NCBI GenBank assembly: GCA_947599995.1
Contig: CANQFW010000084.1
Location: 1-5,213 of the forward strand
Length of the DNA stretch: 5,213 nucleotides
Direction of reading: 5' to 3'
Source: an uncultured Clostridia bacterium
GTDB lineage: Bacteria; Bacillota; Clostridia; TANB77; CAG-508
Below, piece by piece: positions 1 to 5,213 of this stretch (positions are counted from its first letter, which is position 1; each line of letters opens with the position of its first letter). The notes beneath the pieces are model-generated. The model was not told where the DNA came from and did not search any database. It saw only the letters and a list, made by a program, of their open reading frames with translations. Made by a program: the position numbers and the translations under genes.

Positions 1-87
1 TTTTTTATTTATTATATTTTAATTTTCTAATTTAAATATCTTCTATTATTATACAAATTTTACCTATTAAAGTCAATGAAAAAACTA

Positions 88-116
88 TTGCAAAAAATAA
101 AAAGTTATAGTATAAT
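88..116 (+). promoter_or_regulatory. Sigma-A-type promoter of the HD-GYP gene
   Basis: A TTGCAA box (88-93) and a perfect TATAAT box (111-116) are separated by exactly 17 bases. Transcription would start near 123, giving a leader of about 30 bases that carries an AAGGAG ribosome binding site at 138-143, nine bases before the ATG. No other gene lies between this site and the HD-GYP start, so the gene appears to be transcribed on its own. Confidence 0.75.
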
Positions 117-152
117 TTTTTTAGGATAAAATTATACAAGGAGAAATACTAT

Positions 153-1103
153 ATGAAAAAAGAAATTTTTGATTTTTATGATAGAACAAGTTTAAAGTCC
201 TACAATCTAGATAAAACTATGCAAGACCAATTAAGTGCATTAGGTTCTCTTGACGTTTTTACACGTAAGCACTGTGAAAACGTAGCAGCAATCACATGTA
301 GATTATGTGAGTATTTGCATTGTTCAAAAGGTTTTACAGAATATTGTACAATCTGCGCATATATGCATGATATTGGAAAAATTTTTGTTCCACCTGAGGT
401 ACTACAAAAACCAGGTAAATTAACAGATGAAGAATATAACATTATAAAGACACATACTTCAATAGGATATGAAATGTGTATGAAAGACGCTAAATTAAGG
501 CCATATGCTGCAGGACCACTATATCACCATGAAGCACTAGATGGTTCAGGCTACCCTAATGGTGTTTCAAAAAAGGATATTCCTTATGAAGGACAAATCA
601 TAAGAGTTGCAGACGAGTATGACGCAATCGTAAGTAAAAGACAATATAAAACACACATCGGTATTTCAGATACTTTAAAAATATTAATTGATAACACTAA
701 GCCAAGAGAACAAGTAAAACCTTCTGATGCACTAGAAGAAATTGCTAAACAATCAAAAGATGGCAAAGACAATCCAGCAATTGTAAAAGTGTTAATTAAA
801 GTTGTACTAGATGATATTGCTTACGAAATAGAATGTAGGCAAGGCTATATTGAATACTTACAACAAAATATAAAAAGATTTAAAAAAATAGATAAATATT
901 ATCAAAAAATGTTAGATAGTAAAACAGAAGATAAGAAAAACTATTATCTTGAATATATGAAAATGTATTTAGAAGAAGGAGAAACATTAGGCAATTTTCA
1001 AAAGATACGAGATGAATATAATTTAGCTTATAAAACTAAAAAAGAAAAAGTTAATAATTTATATAATGAAATGTCGATAATAAAAAAATTAAAAGTAAAA
1101 TAA
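153..1103 (+). CDS. HD-GYP domain protein, candidate c-di-GMP phosphodiesterase
   Basis: This 316-residue cytoplasmic protein carries a near-complete HD-GYP domain at about residues 25-170. HD-GYP proteins hydrolyse the second messenger cyclic di-GMP with a two- or three-iron centre. The metal-ligand pattern is visible in order: His40, the HD pair His72-Asp73 in MHDIGK, His101, the His125-His126 pair followed by the GYP signature DGSGYP (130-135), and Asp154 in the RVADEYDA block. No receiver, PAS, GAF or membrane sensor region precedes the domain, which starts about 25 residues in. After about residue 170 the usual short C-terminal end of the family is replaced by about 145 Lys/Glu/Tyr-rich residues, probably helical or coiled-coil, which I do not recognise. 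The start is supported by AAGGAG nine bases upstream. The phosphodiesterase activity is inferred from conserved residues; some family members have other roles. Confidence 0.93.
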   Translation: MKKEIFDFYDRTSLKSYNLDKTMQDQLSALGSLDVFTRKHCENVAAITCRLCEYLHCSKGFTEYCTICAYMHDIGKIFVPPEVLQKPGKLTDEEYNIIKTHTSIGYEMCMKDAKLRPYAAGPLYHHEALDGSGYPNGVSKKDIPYEGQIIRVADEYDAIVSKRQYKTHIGISDTLKILIDNTKPREQVKPSDALEEIAKQSKDGKDNPAIVKVLIKVVLDDIAYEIECRQGYIEYLQQNIKRFKKIDKYYQKMLDSKTEDKKNYYLEYMKMYLEEGETLGNFQKIRDEYNLAYKTKKEKVNNLYNEMSIIKKLKVK

Positions 1104-1107
1104 AAAA

Positions 1108-1131
1108 GATGACTTTTTCCTAGAGTATAAA
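1108..1131 (-). repeat. End fragment of the dispersed 105-bp element (copy 3)
   Basis: These 24 bases match the conserved right end of the two long copies: GATGAC, then TTTCCTAGAGTATAAA with two extra T. Everything corresponding to the other 80 or so bases is missing, and the fragment begins only five bases after the HD-GYP stop codon. It lies in the same orientation as the other copies. Its outer A-rich edge runs straight into the inverted repeat that starts at 1131. It is too short to be certain of common descent, but the CCTAGAGTATAAA core is identical in all three places. Confidence 0.65.
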
Positions 1132-1210
1132 AAAATGGAATATTTGTAATGCTTAGTTTATTATAAAATAATAATATAATAAAACAAAAGTAAATAAATA
1201 TTCCATTTTT
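1131..1210. terminator. Probable two-way terminator between converging genes
   Basis: A perfect 15-bp inverted repeat has arms at 1131-1145 and 1196-1210, with the core TGGAATATTT / AAATATTCCA. On the plus strand it ends in five T and could terminate the HD-GYP gene. On the minus strand it ends in seven T and could terminate the mazF transcript. The 50-base loop is unusually long for an intrinsic terminator, although it contains a smaller AT hairpin (TTATTA / TAATAA) that would shorten it. The position between convergent genes supports a terminator. The alternative is the palindromic end of a small mobile element. Confidence 0.55.
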
Positions 1211-1229
1211 ATTGTTAATAAAATAATTT

Positions 1230-1580
1230 TTATTCTTCTAAGCCAAAACTGACTCCTAAAGCGCTATTAATTTGATTTATTACATTTGCATCATTAATGT
1301 GTCCTATTTTTTCTTTCAATCTACTTTTATCTATAGTCCTTATCTGTTCTGCTAAAATAACAGAATTGCTTTTTAAACCTTCTGTATCTTTGCCGATTTC
1401 GATATGAGTTGGTAATTTAGTTTTATTAGTCTGTGAGGTTATAGCAGCTGCAATTACTGTTGGACTATATTTATTTCCTAAATCATTTTGTATTATTAAA
1501 ACTGGTCTAATCCCTCCCTGCTCTGAACCTATAACAGGACTTAAATCTGCATAGAACATATCTCCTCTTTTTATTACCAT
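1230..1580 (-). CDS. mazF: EndoA/MazF-type mRNA interferase toxin
   Basis: The protein is an endoribonuclease of the PemK/MazF family, very close in pattern to Bacillus subtilis EndoA (NdoA), which cleaves single-stranded mRNA at UACAU-type sites as a dimer. The N-terminal half shows RGDMFYADLSPV, then GSEQGGIRPVLIIQND, then AAAITSQ, and later ILAEQIRTIDK. The catalytic Arg and Thr fall at residues 25 and 48, as I recall for EndoA. A GTG at 1589 would extend the frame by three residues, but its G is the last base of the AGGAG ribosome binding site. The ATG at 1580 is eight bases downstream of that site and gives 116 residues, the length of EndoA. In Bacillus and many clostridia a small ribbon-helix-helix antitoxin precedes this gene. 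Here the upstream neighbour is the GerS/LolA-like gene, and no antitoxin frame fits the 58-base gap. The UACAU specificity is inferred from resemblance. Confidence 0.95.
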   Translation of the reverse strand: MVIKRGDMFYADLSPVIGSEQGGIRPVLIIQNDLGNKYSPTVIAAAITSQTNKTKLPTHIEIGKDTEGLKSNSVILAEQIRTIDKSRLKEKIGHINDANVINQINSALGVSFGLEE

Positions 1581-1588
1581 TTTCTTCA

Positions 1589-1593
1589 CTCCT
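1589..1593 (-). promoter_or_regulatory. Ribosome binding site that fixes the mazF start
   Basis: AGGAG on the minus strand lies eight bases before the ATG at 1580. It overlaps the alternative GTG codon at 1589 by one base, which rules that GTG out as the working start. Confidence 0.8.
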
Positions 1594-1604
1594 AATGTTA
1601 GTAT

Positions 1605-1610
1605 ATTATA
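1605..1610 (-). promoter_or_regulatory. Possible -10 box of a mazF-specific promoter
   Basis: A perfect TATAAT, preceded by TT, lies on the minus strand 25 bases upstream of the mazF ATG and downstream of the stop of the preceding gene. A sequence 17 bases further upstream, TCTATC, is a poor -35 box, so the promoter is uncertain. If real, the toxin would be made from its own transcript with a leader of only about 20 bases. Confidence 0.4.
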
Positions 1611-1638
1611 AAGTCTAAATATTCGTAGATAGAATTTT

Positions 1639-2247
1639 TTAACTTAATTCTATTTCATTATATTCTATGTTTACTGTCGTATTTTGGTTATTATCCTCAA
1701 TTACTAATTTAGTTGGAATTAATTTTTCTTTATCTATGTACAATTTTTTACTTCCCCTATACTTATTTCCATTATTACATTTTGTTTCAATAATTATTTG
1801 TCCGTTTAATTCTTCAGATTTAACATTATTTGAAGCTCTATAATCATCAATAAATACACTTAAATCTAAATAATTTTCTCCAAGACCCTTGTAGTTTTCA
1901 AAAATAGTAGATAATTTCATTTTTGTATTTTCCATAACTAAATTTCCATTCTTATTTGTTATTTTTGTTCCCTCAATATTGCTTGGCTCTAAAACCTCTT
2001 GAACACTACCATTTTCTTTACTATATTCTTGATAAATAACATATTTATTCGTTTTTTTGTTACAATTTACCTGTACCGTAACCTTAGCTTTATAAGAATT
2101 AATATTTAAAATATAATCTACGATTTCTTGACTACTCATATTATTTCCAACTTTTGATTTTTTAATCATATTTTTATAAATAAAAATTATAGAAAATAAA
2201 ATTATAATAACGACAACAAATAAAAATAAAACCTTTTTGTTTTTCAT
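1639..2247 (-). CDS. Membrane-anchored GerS/LolA-like protein
   Basis: This 202-residue protein has one N-terminal hydrophobic segment (about residues 5-24, after MKNKK) and a long polar remainder, so it should be anchored outside the cytoplasmic membrane. The mature part contains regularly spaced beta-strand-like stretches (YKAKVTVQV, KYVIYQEYSKENGS, LYIDKEKLIPTKLVIED, TTVNIEYNEIEL). This resembles the LolA/LolB-fold proteins of clostridia that include the germination lipoprotein GerS, and the strand pattern ending in 'LYID...PTKLVI' is typical of that fold. Unlike GerS, there is no Cys lipobox after the hydrophobic segment, so it is probably held by an uncleaved signal anchor. AGGAG six bases before the ATG supports the start. 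The gene lies 96 bases downstream of the sortase remnant and may share its promoter. In Clostridioides difficile, as I recall, gerS lies next to an alanine racemase and mazEF, so the mazF neighbour here fits that family. The function itself is unproven. Confidence 0.6.
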   Translation of the reverse strand: MKNKKVLFLFVVVIIILFSIIFIYKNMIKKSKVGNNMSSQEIVDYILNINSYKAKVTVQVNCNKKTNKYVIYQEYSKENGSVQEVLEPSNIEGTKITNKNGNLVMENTKMKLSTIFENYKGLGENYLDLSVFIDDYRASNNVKSEELNGQIIIETKCNNGNKYRGSKKLYIDKEKLIPTKLVIEDNNQNTTVNIEYNEIELS

Positions 2248-2343
2248 TTAAATCTCCTCTCTAAATTAAATATAATTACTACATTTTTATTCTTATAAGT
2301 TGTCTTATATACTTAAAATTAATTTACATTTTTTAGTTCTTAA

Positions 2344-2950
2344 TTATATATCTGAAATATTTTTTTCTGTAGCTTGTACACATCTCCTGTACTCTGGCTG
2401 ATTTTCTACACATGTAATTAATGTAATTACATTTTCTTCTGAATTTTCTAAATAACTCCAATCTGTATTCCTAATTATTTCAATAGTGTCTATAACATAT
2501 GTTTTTTTAAAATTATCATATTTATATTTTATTTCATCTCCTTTTTTTACGTCTTTTAAATTTTCAAAATAATTAACGTCATATCCGTCTATTATGTGCA
2601 GCTAAGCCAATATTTCCATAAGATAAACTAGTATCATCAAAATGACCCACAGCTTTATTTAAGGTGTTTAAATCAACCCCTGAACTAATTGGTGCTTTTA
2701 GTGAGATTGAAGGAATCTCTATGTACCAATTCTCTAGGTCTAATTCTTGTTTTTCATTATTTTTACTATTATCATGTTCATCCTGTTTTTCTTGAGTTAT
2801 TTTTGAGATTTGATCAACTTTATCATTTTCATCAAAATTTTGATTTTTTTCTAATAAATTTATGAAAATAAAATTTATGAATAAAAAAATTATAATTGAA
2901 ATAATTAGAGAAATAAAATTTATATTTCTCGTTGTAAAAATTAAATTTAT
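2344..2950 (-). pseudogene. Sortase gene, broken by a frameshift and a lost start codon
   Basis: The minus strand encodes a full-length sortase of about 201 residues in two frames. Sortases are membrane-anchored transpeptidases that attach surface proteins to the cell wall. The first part (2950-2588) has a hydrophobic anchor at about residues 11-33, a Lys/Asp/Glu-rich linker, then WYIEIPSISLKAPI and LAAHNR with the catalytic His (CAT at 2594-2596). One extra base near 2587 then shifts the frame and TGA follows at 2579-2581. Skipping one base restores GYDVNYFENLKDVKKGDEI, the catalytic Cys in TLITCVENQP (TGT at 2410-2412) and the catalytic Arg in YRRCVQA, ending at TAA (2344-2346). There is no ATG, GTG or TTG near the expected start; an ATA at 2948-2950 sits nine bases after AAGGAG, where an ATG would be expected. 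The HN...TLITC...YRRC pattern resembles class D sortases, but the class is a guess. Sequencing error at one or both sites is the main alternative. Confidence 0.9.
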
Positions 2951-2959
2951 TTTTATCAG

Positions 2960-2965
2960 CTCCTT
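2960..2965 (-). promoter_or_regulatory. Intact ribosome binding site of the sortase remnant
   Basis: AAGGAG on the minus strand stands nine bases before the ATA at 2948-2950. The only nearby ATG (2968-2970) precedes this site and opens a four-codon frame, so it is not the start. The well-placed site shows where translation used to begin. Confidence 0.65.
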
Positions 2966-2983
2966 TTCATTATTTTTTTATTT

Positions 2984-3012
2984 ATAATATCACGTTTTCC
3001 TTGCTTTGTAAA
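2984..3012 (-). promoter_or_regulatory. Sigma-A-type promoter of the sortase remnant
   Basis: On the minus strand TTTACA (3007-3012) and TATTAT (2984-2989) are separated by 17 bases; each box differs from consensus at one position. It lies directly upstream of the sortase ribosome binding site and probably also serves the GerS/LolA-like gene. A 6-bp inverted repeat, TGCTTT-GT-AAAGCA (3002-3015), covers the -35 box and could be an operator, but it is short. Confidence 0.7.
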
Positions 3013-3152
3013 GCATTTTTCATTTACAAAAAAAATCAAAATATATAATAAAAAAATAAAAAATATTATATTTTTATTTTTTTTTACAATAACATCTTAA
3101 AATTTTAATATAATATATAAATTAATTAAATAATACTAAAATAAAAAAATGC

Positions 3153-3256
3153 ACTAACAAAATCTACAAATCATTACTTTTAGATTTTGTAACTTTCGCA
3201 TATTTCTCCTTTACGTCAAGTCTATTTTTTTTACATTCACTTTCCTAGAGTATAAA
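3153..3256 (-). repeat. Dispersed 105-bp structured element, copy 1
   Basis: This 104-base block matches 5102-5206 from ACTAAC to AGTATAAA with about seven differences in the first 70 bases and more in the next 20. A perfect 10-bp inverted repeat has arms at 3157-3166 and 3181-3190 and a 14-base loop. The middle stretch (TTCGCATATTTCTC, then TACGTCAAGTCTAT) is nearly unchanged between copies although it is not part of the stem. No open frame of note is conserved. The element lies between the murF terminator and the sortase promoter. I do not recognise it as a known riboswitch, ribozyme or insertion sequence. The strand given is the one on which the variant pairs stay pairable as RNA. Confidence 0.85.
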
Positions 3257-3278
3257 AAAGATAGACATTTGCCTATCT
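3254..3278 (-). terminator. Intrinsic terminator downstream of murF
   Basis: On the minus strand AGATAGGC and GTCTATCT form an 8-bp stem, including one G-U pair, around an AAAT loop (3259-3278). The stem is followed by a run of six T counting the last stem base. It lies 141 bases after the murF stop. The T run is shared with the outer edge of repeat copy 1, so the repeat starts exactly where transcription would end. On the plus strand the hairpin is followed by A, not T, so it works only for minus-strand transcripts. Confidence 0.75.
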
Positions 3279-3418
3279 AAAAAATACTTTCGAAAAATTT
3301 CAATAATTTCATACAAATTATTTTTTTAAAATTCAAATATAAAAAATAATATAATTTTTTTATTTTATAATTTTATTATTTTTTTAAGATAATTTTTATT
3401 TAATTTCGATTCTATATT

Positions 3419-4843
3419 TTATTTTTTTCTAAATTCATCATTTATTGATTCTAAATATTCCTCTACGACCTCAAACAATTTCATTCCATTAGAAGCCTTA
3501 AACAAAATAACATCTCCTGACTCTATAAATGCCTTAATCTTATTAATGAGTTCCTCTTTTGTCTTATAATAAAATATATTCTTATCATTAAAGCCTTTAA
3601 CTCTTGCTTCGTCAACGATAAATTTAGCATTTTCACCAATAGCAAATAAAAAATCAATATTATTCTTTACAATTTCATCCCCAACTTTCCTGTGCAATTC
3701 CTCTGAAAATTCTCCTAGCTCAAACATATCTCCTAAAACTGCAATCTTTCTTACACCATCGGTGCTCGCCAAATATTCAATAGAAGCCTTCATAGACTCA
3801 AAACTTGCATTATAACTATCATTTATAATAGTTACATTATTATTAAGTTTAGAAATCTCCATTCTTTTTTTTGTTAAACTAAATGTTCTAATTCCATCTT
3901 CTATATCTTCTTGACTCAATCCGCATAGATGTCCAACCATAATTGCACATAAGGAATTTAGTACGAAATGTTCTCCTTTAATTGGAACTTCTAATTTAAA
4001 TTTATTTTGCATTAAATTGCAAGTAAATTCACTTTTATCTTTATTAAAAAAAATTTGTTCTGCCATACAGTTACTCTTACTTCTTATTCCAAAAGTATAT
4101 TTTTTTACTTCATTATTATTATCAATATTCCATTTATATAATAAATCATTATCATTATTAATTACAACTATTTTTTCTTTCATACCTTCAAGAATTTCAA
4201 GCTTTGCTTTTAGAATATTTTCCCTTGACCCTAAGTTTCCAATATGAGACGTTCCCACATTAGTTATAACAGAAATTGTTGGTTTTGCAATACGCGTAAG
4301 TTTACTAATCTCTCCTAAATGATTCATTCCCATTTCTACTACTGCTGCTTCATGGTCCTTCAGTTTTAAAATCGTAAGTGGAAGCCCAATATCATTATTG
4401 TTATTACCCTCTGTTTTTAAAGTCTTATATTTTTTACTAAGTACATTTGCAATTATATCTTTTGTACTAGTTTTTCCAACACTGCCTGTTACACCAACTA
4501 CAATTAATTTATCTCCATACATGTTTCTCTTAAAAGTTGCCATTTGCTCTAGGGCTTTTTTAGTATCATCAACTTGTATAATATTTTTATTTTGCTTTTT
4601 ATATTTTTCTATTTTTTCTGGGGCTAATTCTATTTTTTGAATTATAACTGTACTTGCTCCTTTTTTTAGAGCCTCTTCCCAAAATAAATTCCCATCAAAG
4701 TTTTCTCCTCTTATTCCTATATATGTATCATTCTTATTTATCGTTCTTGTATCTTTTGAAAAATTATTGCATATTTTATTTTCATTGCCAATTATTAGTT
4801 TCCCTTCGGTACATTTTAATATATCATTAATTGTCATTTCCAT
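3419..4843 (-). CDS. murF: UDP-N-acetylmuramoyl-tripeptide--D-alanyl-D-alanine ligase
   Basis: MurF is the cytoplasmic, ATP-dependent ligase that adds D-Ala-D-Ala to the UDP-MurNAc-tripeptide, the last soluble step of peptidoglycan precursor synthesis. All three Mur-ligase regions are present in 474 residues, slightly longer than the usual 450 or so. The N-terminal substrate domain includes DTRTI and GENFDGN. The central ATPase has the P-loop GVTGSVGKTS (117-126), EGNNNNDIGLPL (145-156), the VVEMGM block with Glu170, ITNVGTSHIGNLGS (193-206) and a Lys in ENILKAKLEIL that should be carbamylated. The C-terminal domain shows KKRMEI, INDSYNASFESM (340-351), VLGDMFELGE (369-378) and FKASNGM (448-454), where most relatives have a GSR-type motif. 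AAAGGA ends ten bases before the ATG at 4843; a second ATG two codons later is further from it. The gene stands alone, with no murE, mraY or ddl beside it in this window. Confidence 0.97.
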   Translation of the reverse strand: MEMTINDILKCTEGKLIIGNENKICNNFSKDTRTINKNDTYIGIRGENFDGNLFWEEALKKGASTVIIQKIELAPEKIEKYKKQNKNIIQVDDTKKALEQMATFKRNMYGDKLIVVGVTGSVGKTSTKDIIANVLSKKYKTLKTEGNNNNDIGLPLTILKLKDHEAAVVEMGMNHLGEISKLTRIAKPTISVITNVGTSHIGNLGSRENILKAKLEILEGMKEKIVVINNDNDLLYKWNIDNNNEVKKYTFGIRSKSNCMAEQIFFNKDKSEFTCNLMQNKFKLEVPIKGEHFVLNSLCAIMVGHLCGLSQEDIEDGIRTFSLTKKRMEISKLNNNVTIINDSYNASFESMKASIEYLASTDGVRKIAVLGDMFELGEFSEELHRKVGDEIVKNNIDFLFAIGENAKFIVDEARVKGFNDKNIFYYKTKEELINKIKAFIESGDVILFKASNGMKLFEVVEEYLESINDEFRKK

Positions 4844-4853
4844 TTTTAAATCA

Positions 4854-4859
4854 TCCTTT
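4854..4859 (-). promoter_or_regulatory. Ribosome binding site of murF
   Basis: AAAGGA, followed by TGA, lies ten bases before the ATG at 4843 on the minus strand. It favours that ATG over the one two codons downstream, which would be 16 bases away. Confidence 0.7.
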
Positions 4860-4877
4860 CTAAAAAATTTTTTAGAA
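4858..4877. repeat. Perfect 20-bp AT palindrome before murF
   Basis: TTCTAAAAAA followed directly by TTTTTTAGAA is a perfect palindrome that touches the murF ribosome binding site by two bases. With no loop bases it would form only a weak RNA hairpin of about eight pairs. It could be a DNA operator or simply chance in A/T-run sequence. Confidence 0.5.
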
Positions 4878-4986
4878 TAAAAATTTATATAAAATTTAAT
4901 TCATATAAAAATATATTTTTTTATTTTTAAAAAAATGATTATTTTTATTCATATACATTTTTTTATTTATTTTTTATATTTGTTAT

Positions 4987-5015
4987 ATTTTACTATAAAA
5001 ATAATAAAAATGCAA
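4987..5015 (-). promoter_or_regulatory. Possible murF promoter
   Basis: On the minus strand TTGCAT (5010-5015) and TAAAAT (4987-4992) are 17 bases apart. The -35 box resembles the TTGCAA used by the HD-GYP promoter. Transcription would begin about 140 bases before murF, giving a long A/U-rich leader. In sequence this rich in A and T, chance matches are common. Confidence 0.4.
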
Positions 5016-5101
5016 AAATATCTAATATTTTATTATTAGATTATATAAGCATTCCTTATATTTTTTATATAAAATTTTAATAATTATATTTAAAAAAACA
5101 G

Positions 5102-5206
5102 ACTAACAAATTCTACAAATCATTGCTTTTAGAATTTATAACGTTCGCATATTTCTCATCTACGTCAAGTCTATCATTTTTAACGATGACTTTCCTAGAG
5201 TATAAA
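5102..5206 (-). repeat. Dispersed 105-bp structured element, copy 2
   Basis: This copy has the same layout as copy 1: arms at 5106-5115 and 5130-5139 with a 14-base loop. Relative to copy 1 one A-T pair has become T-A on both sides of the stem (5111 and 5134). A second pair has changed so that it is C opposite A on the plus strand but a G-U wobble on the minus strand (5107 and 5138). A second small stem, GTC-ATC with one bulged T pairing with GAT-GAC, is visible at 5169-5190; copy 1 has lost it, while the fragment at 1108 keeps its GATGAC side. The element lies upstream of murF in the same direction as copy 1. Confidence 0.85.
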
Positions 5207-5213
5207 GAACAAA

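Larger units (their letters stand above)
2971..3418. other. 448-base intergenic region
   Basis: This AT-rich gap between murF and the sortase remnant holds, in minus-strand order, about 140 bases of featureless A/T sequence, the murF terminator, repeat copy 1, another A/T-rich stretch (3016-3152) in which I see nothing, and the sortase promoter. No credible coding frame was found. Confidence 0.7.
4844..5213. other. 370-base region upstream of murF without genes
   Basis: This region holds the murF ribosome binding site, the AT palindrome, a candidate promoter and repeat copy 2, and otherwise long A/T runs. No coding frame or tRNA is apparent. The window ends seven bases past the conserved edge of the repeat, so what lies beyond it is unknown. 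Confidence 0.7.

Noticed and set aside
200..442. Minus-strand open frame of 80 codons inside the HD-GYP gene
   Set aside because: It lies wholly antisense to a gene with intact domain motifs, has no ribosome binding site of note and resembles no family.
584..772. Minus-strand open frame of 62 codons inside the HD-GYP gene
   Set aside because: It is antisense to a well-supported gene and its composition is that of a frame shadow.
1618..1660. AGAATT / AATTCT inverted repeat at the end of the GerS-like gene as a terminator
   Set aside because: The stem has six A/T-rich pairs, overlaps coding sequence and lacks a following T run on the minus strand.
3153..3256. Short peptide frame read through the repeat on the plus strand
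   Set aside because: Both copies can be read as about 30-40 residues in one frame, but neither has a start codon or ribosome binding site, and the substitutions follow the stem pairing rather than codon positions.
4017..4247. Plus-strand open frame of 76 codons, Leu/Ile/Phe-rich
   Set aside because: It is fully antisense to murF. The hydrophobic composition comes from the AT-rich complement of Lys/Asn/Glu codons.
4398..4640. Plus-strand open frame of 80 codons, hydrophobic
   Set aside because: It is antisense to the murF ATPase region, with the same composition artefact.
5143..5170. TTGACG on the minus strand inside the repeat as a -35 box
   Set aside because: The nearest -10-like sequence is 22 bases away and changes between the copies, so a promoter is not supported.
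3153..5206. The repeat copies as a CRISPR array or as terminal repeats of an insertion sequence
   Set aside because: The copies are 105 bases long and 2 kb apart with no regular spacers, and the genes between them include no transposase; only murF lies there.

Overview
The window is very AT-rich, with A/T-run intergenic sequence, strong AAGGAG-type Shine-Dalgarno sites and Gram-positive protein families: an EndoA/MazF-type toxin, a sortase, a GerS/LolA-like anchored protein and a MurF of clostridial flavour. It most likely comes from a low-GC Firmicute of the class Clostridia, probably a gut-associated Clostridium-like lineage. This assignment rests on composition and protein resemblance only.

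Layout from left to right. An HD-GYP domain protein (153-1103, +) has its own good sigma-A promoter. It converges on a minus-strand series, and a 15-bp inverted repeat at 1131-1210 separates the two as a probable two-way terminator. Reading the minus strand in its own direction (right to left), the window holds murF (4843-3419), a terminator (3278-3259), a broken sortase gene (2950-2344), a membrane-anchored GerS/LolA-like protein (2247-1639) and an EndoA/MazF RNase (1580-1230). The sortase has a clean promoter and ribosome binding site. However, it has no usable start codon (ATA where ATG is expected) and carries a one-base frameshift directly after the catalytic His motif, so it looks recently inactivated. 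The MazF-like toxin has no recognisable antitoxin gene next to it.

The least explained signal is a dispersed element of about 105 bp, present at 3153-3256 and 5102-5206, with an end fragment at 1108-1131, all in the same orientation. The two long copies are close to 90 % identical over their first 70 bases. They preserve a 10-bp stem with a 14-nt loop, including one fully compensatory base-pair change and one change that leaves a G-U wobble if the element is read on the minus strand. At two of the three sites the element's conserved end directly abuts an inverted repeat that looks like a transcription terminator. It could be a small mobile or repeat element with a structured transcript, or a family of small RNAs. 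The sequence alone does not decide.

Functionally the genes form a cell-envelope and stress set: cell-wall precursor ligation (murF), surface-protein anchoring (sortase, broken), an extracytoplasmic lipid-binding-fold protein, an mRNA interferase and a c-di-GMP phosphodiesterase candidate. Apart from the possible co-transcription of the sortase remnant and the GerS-like gene, they appear to be separate transcription units.
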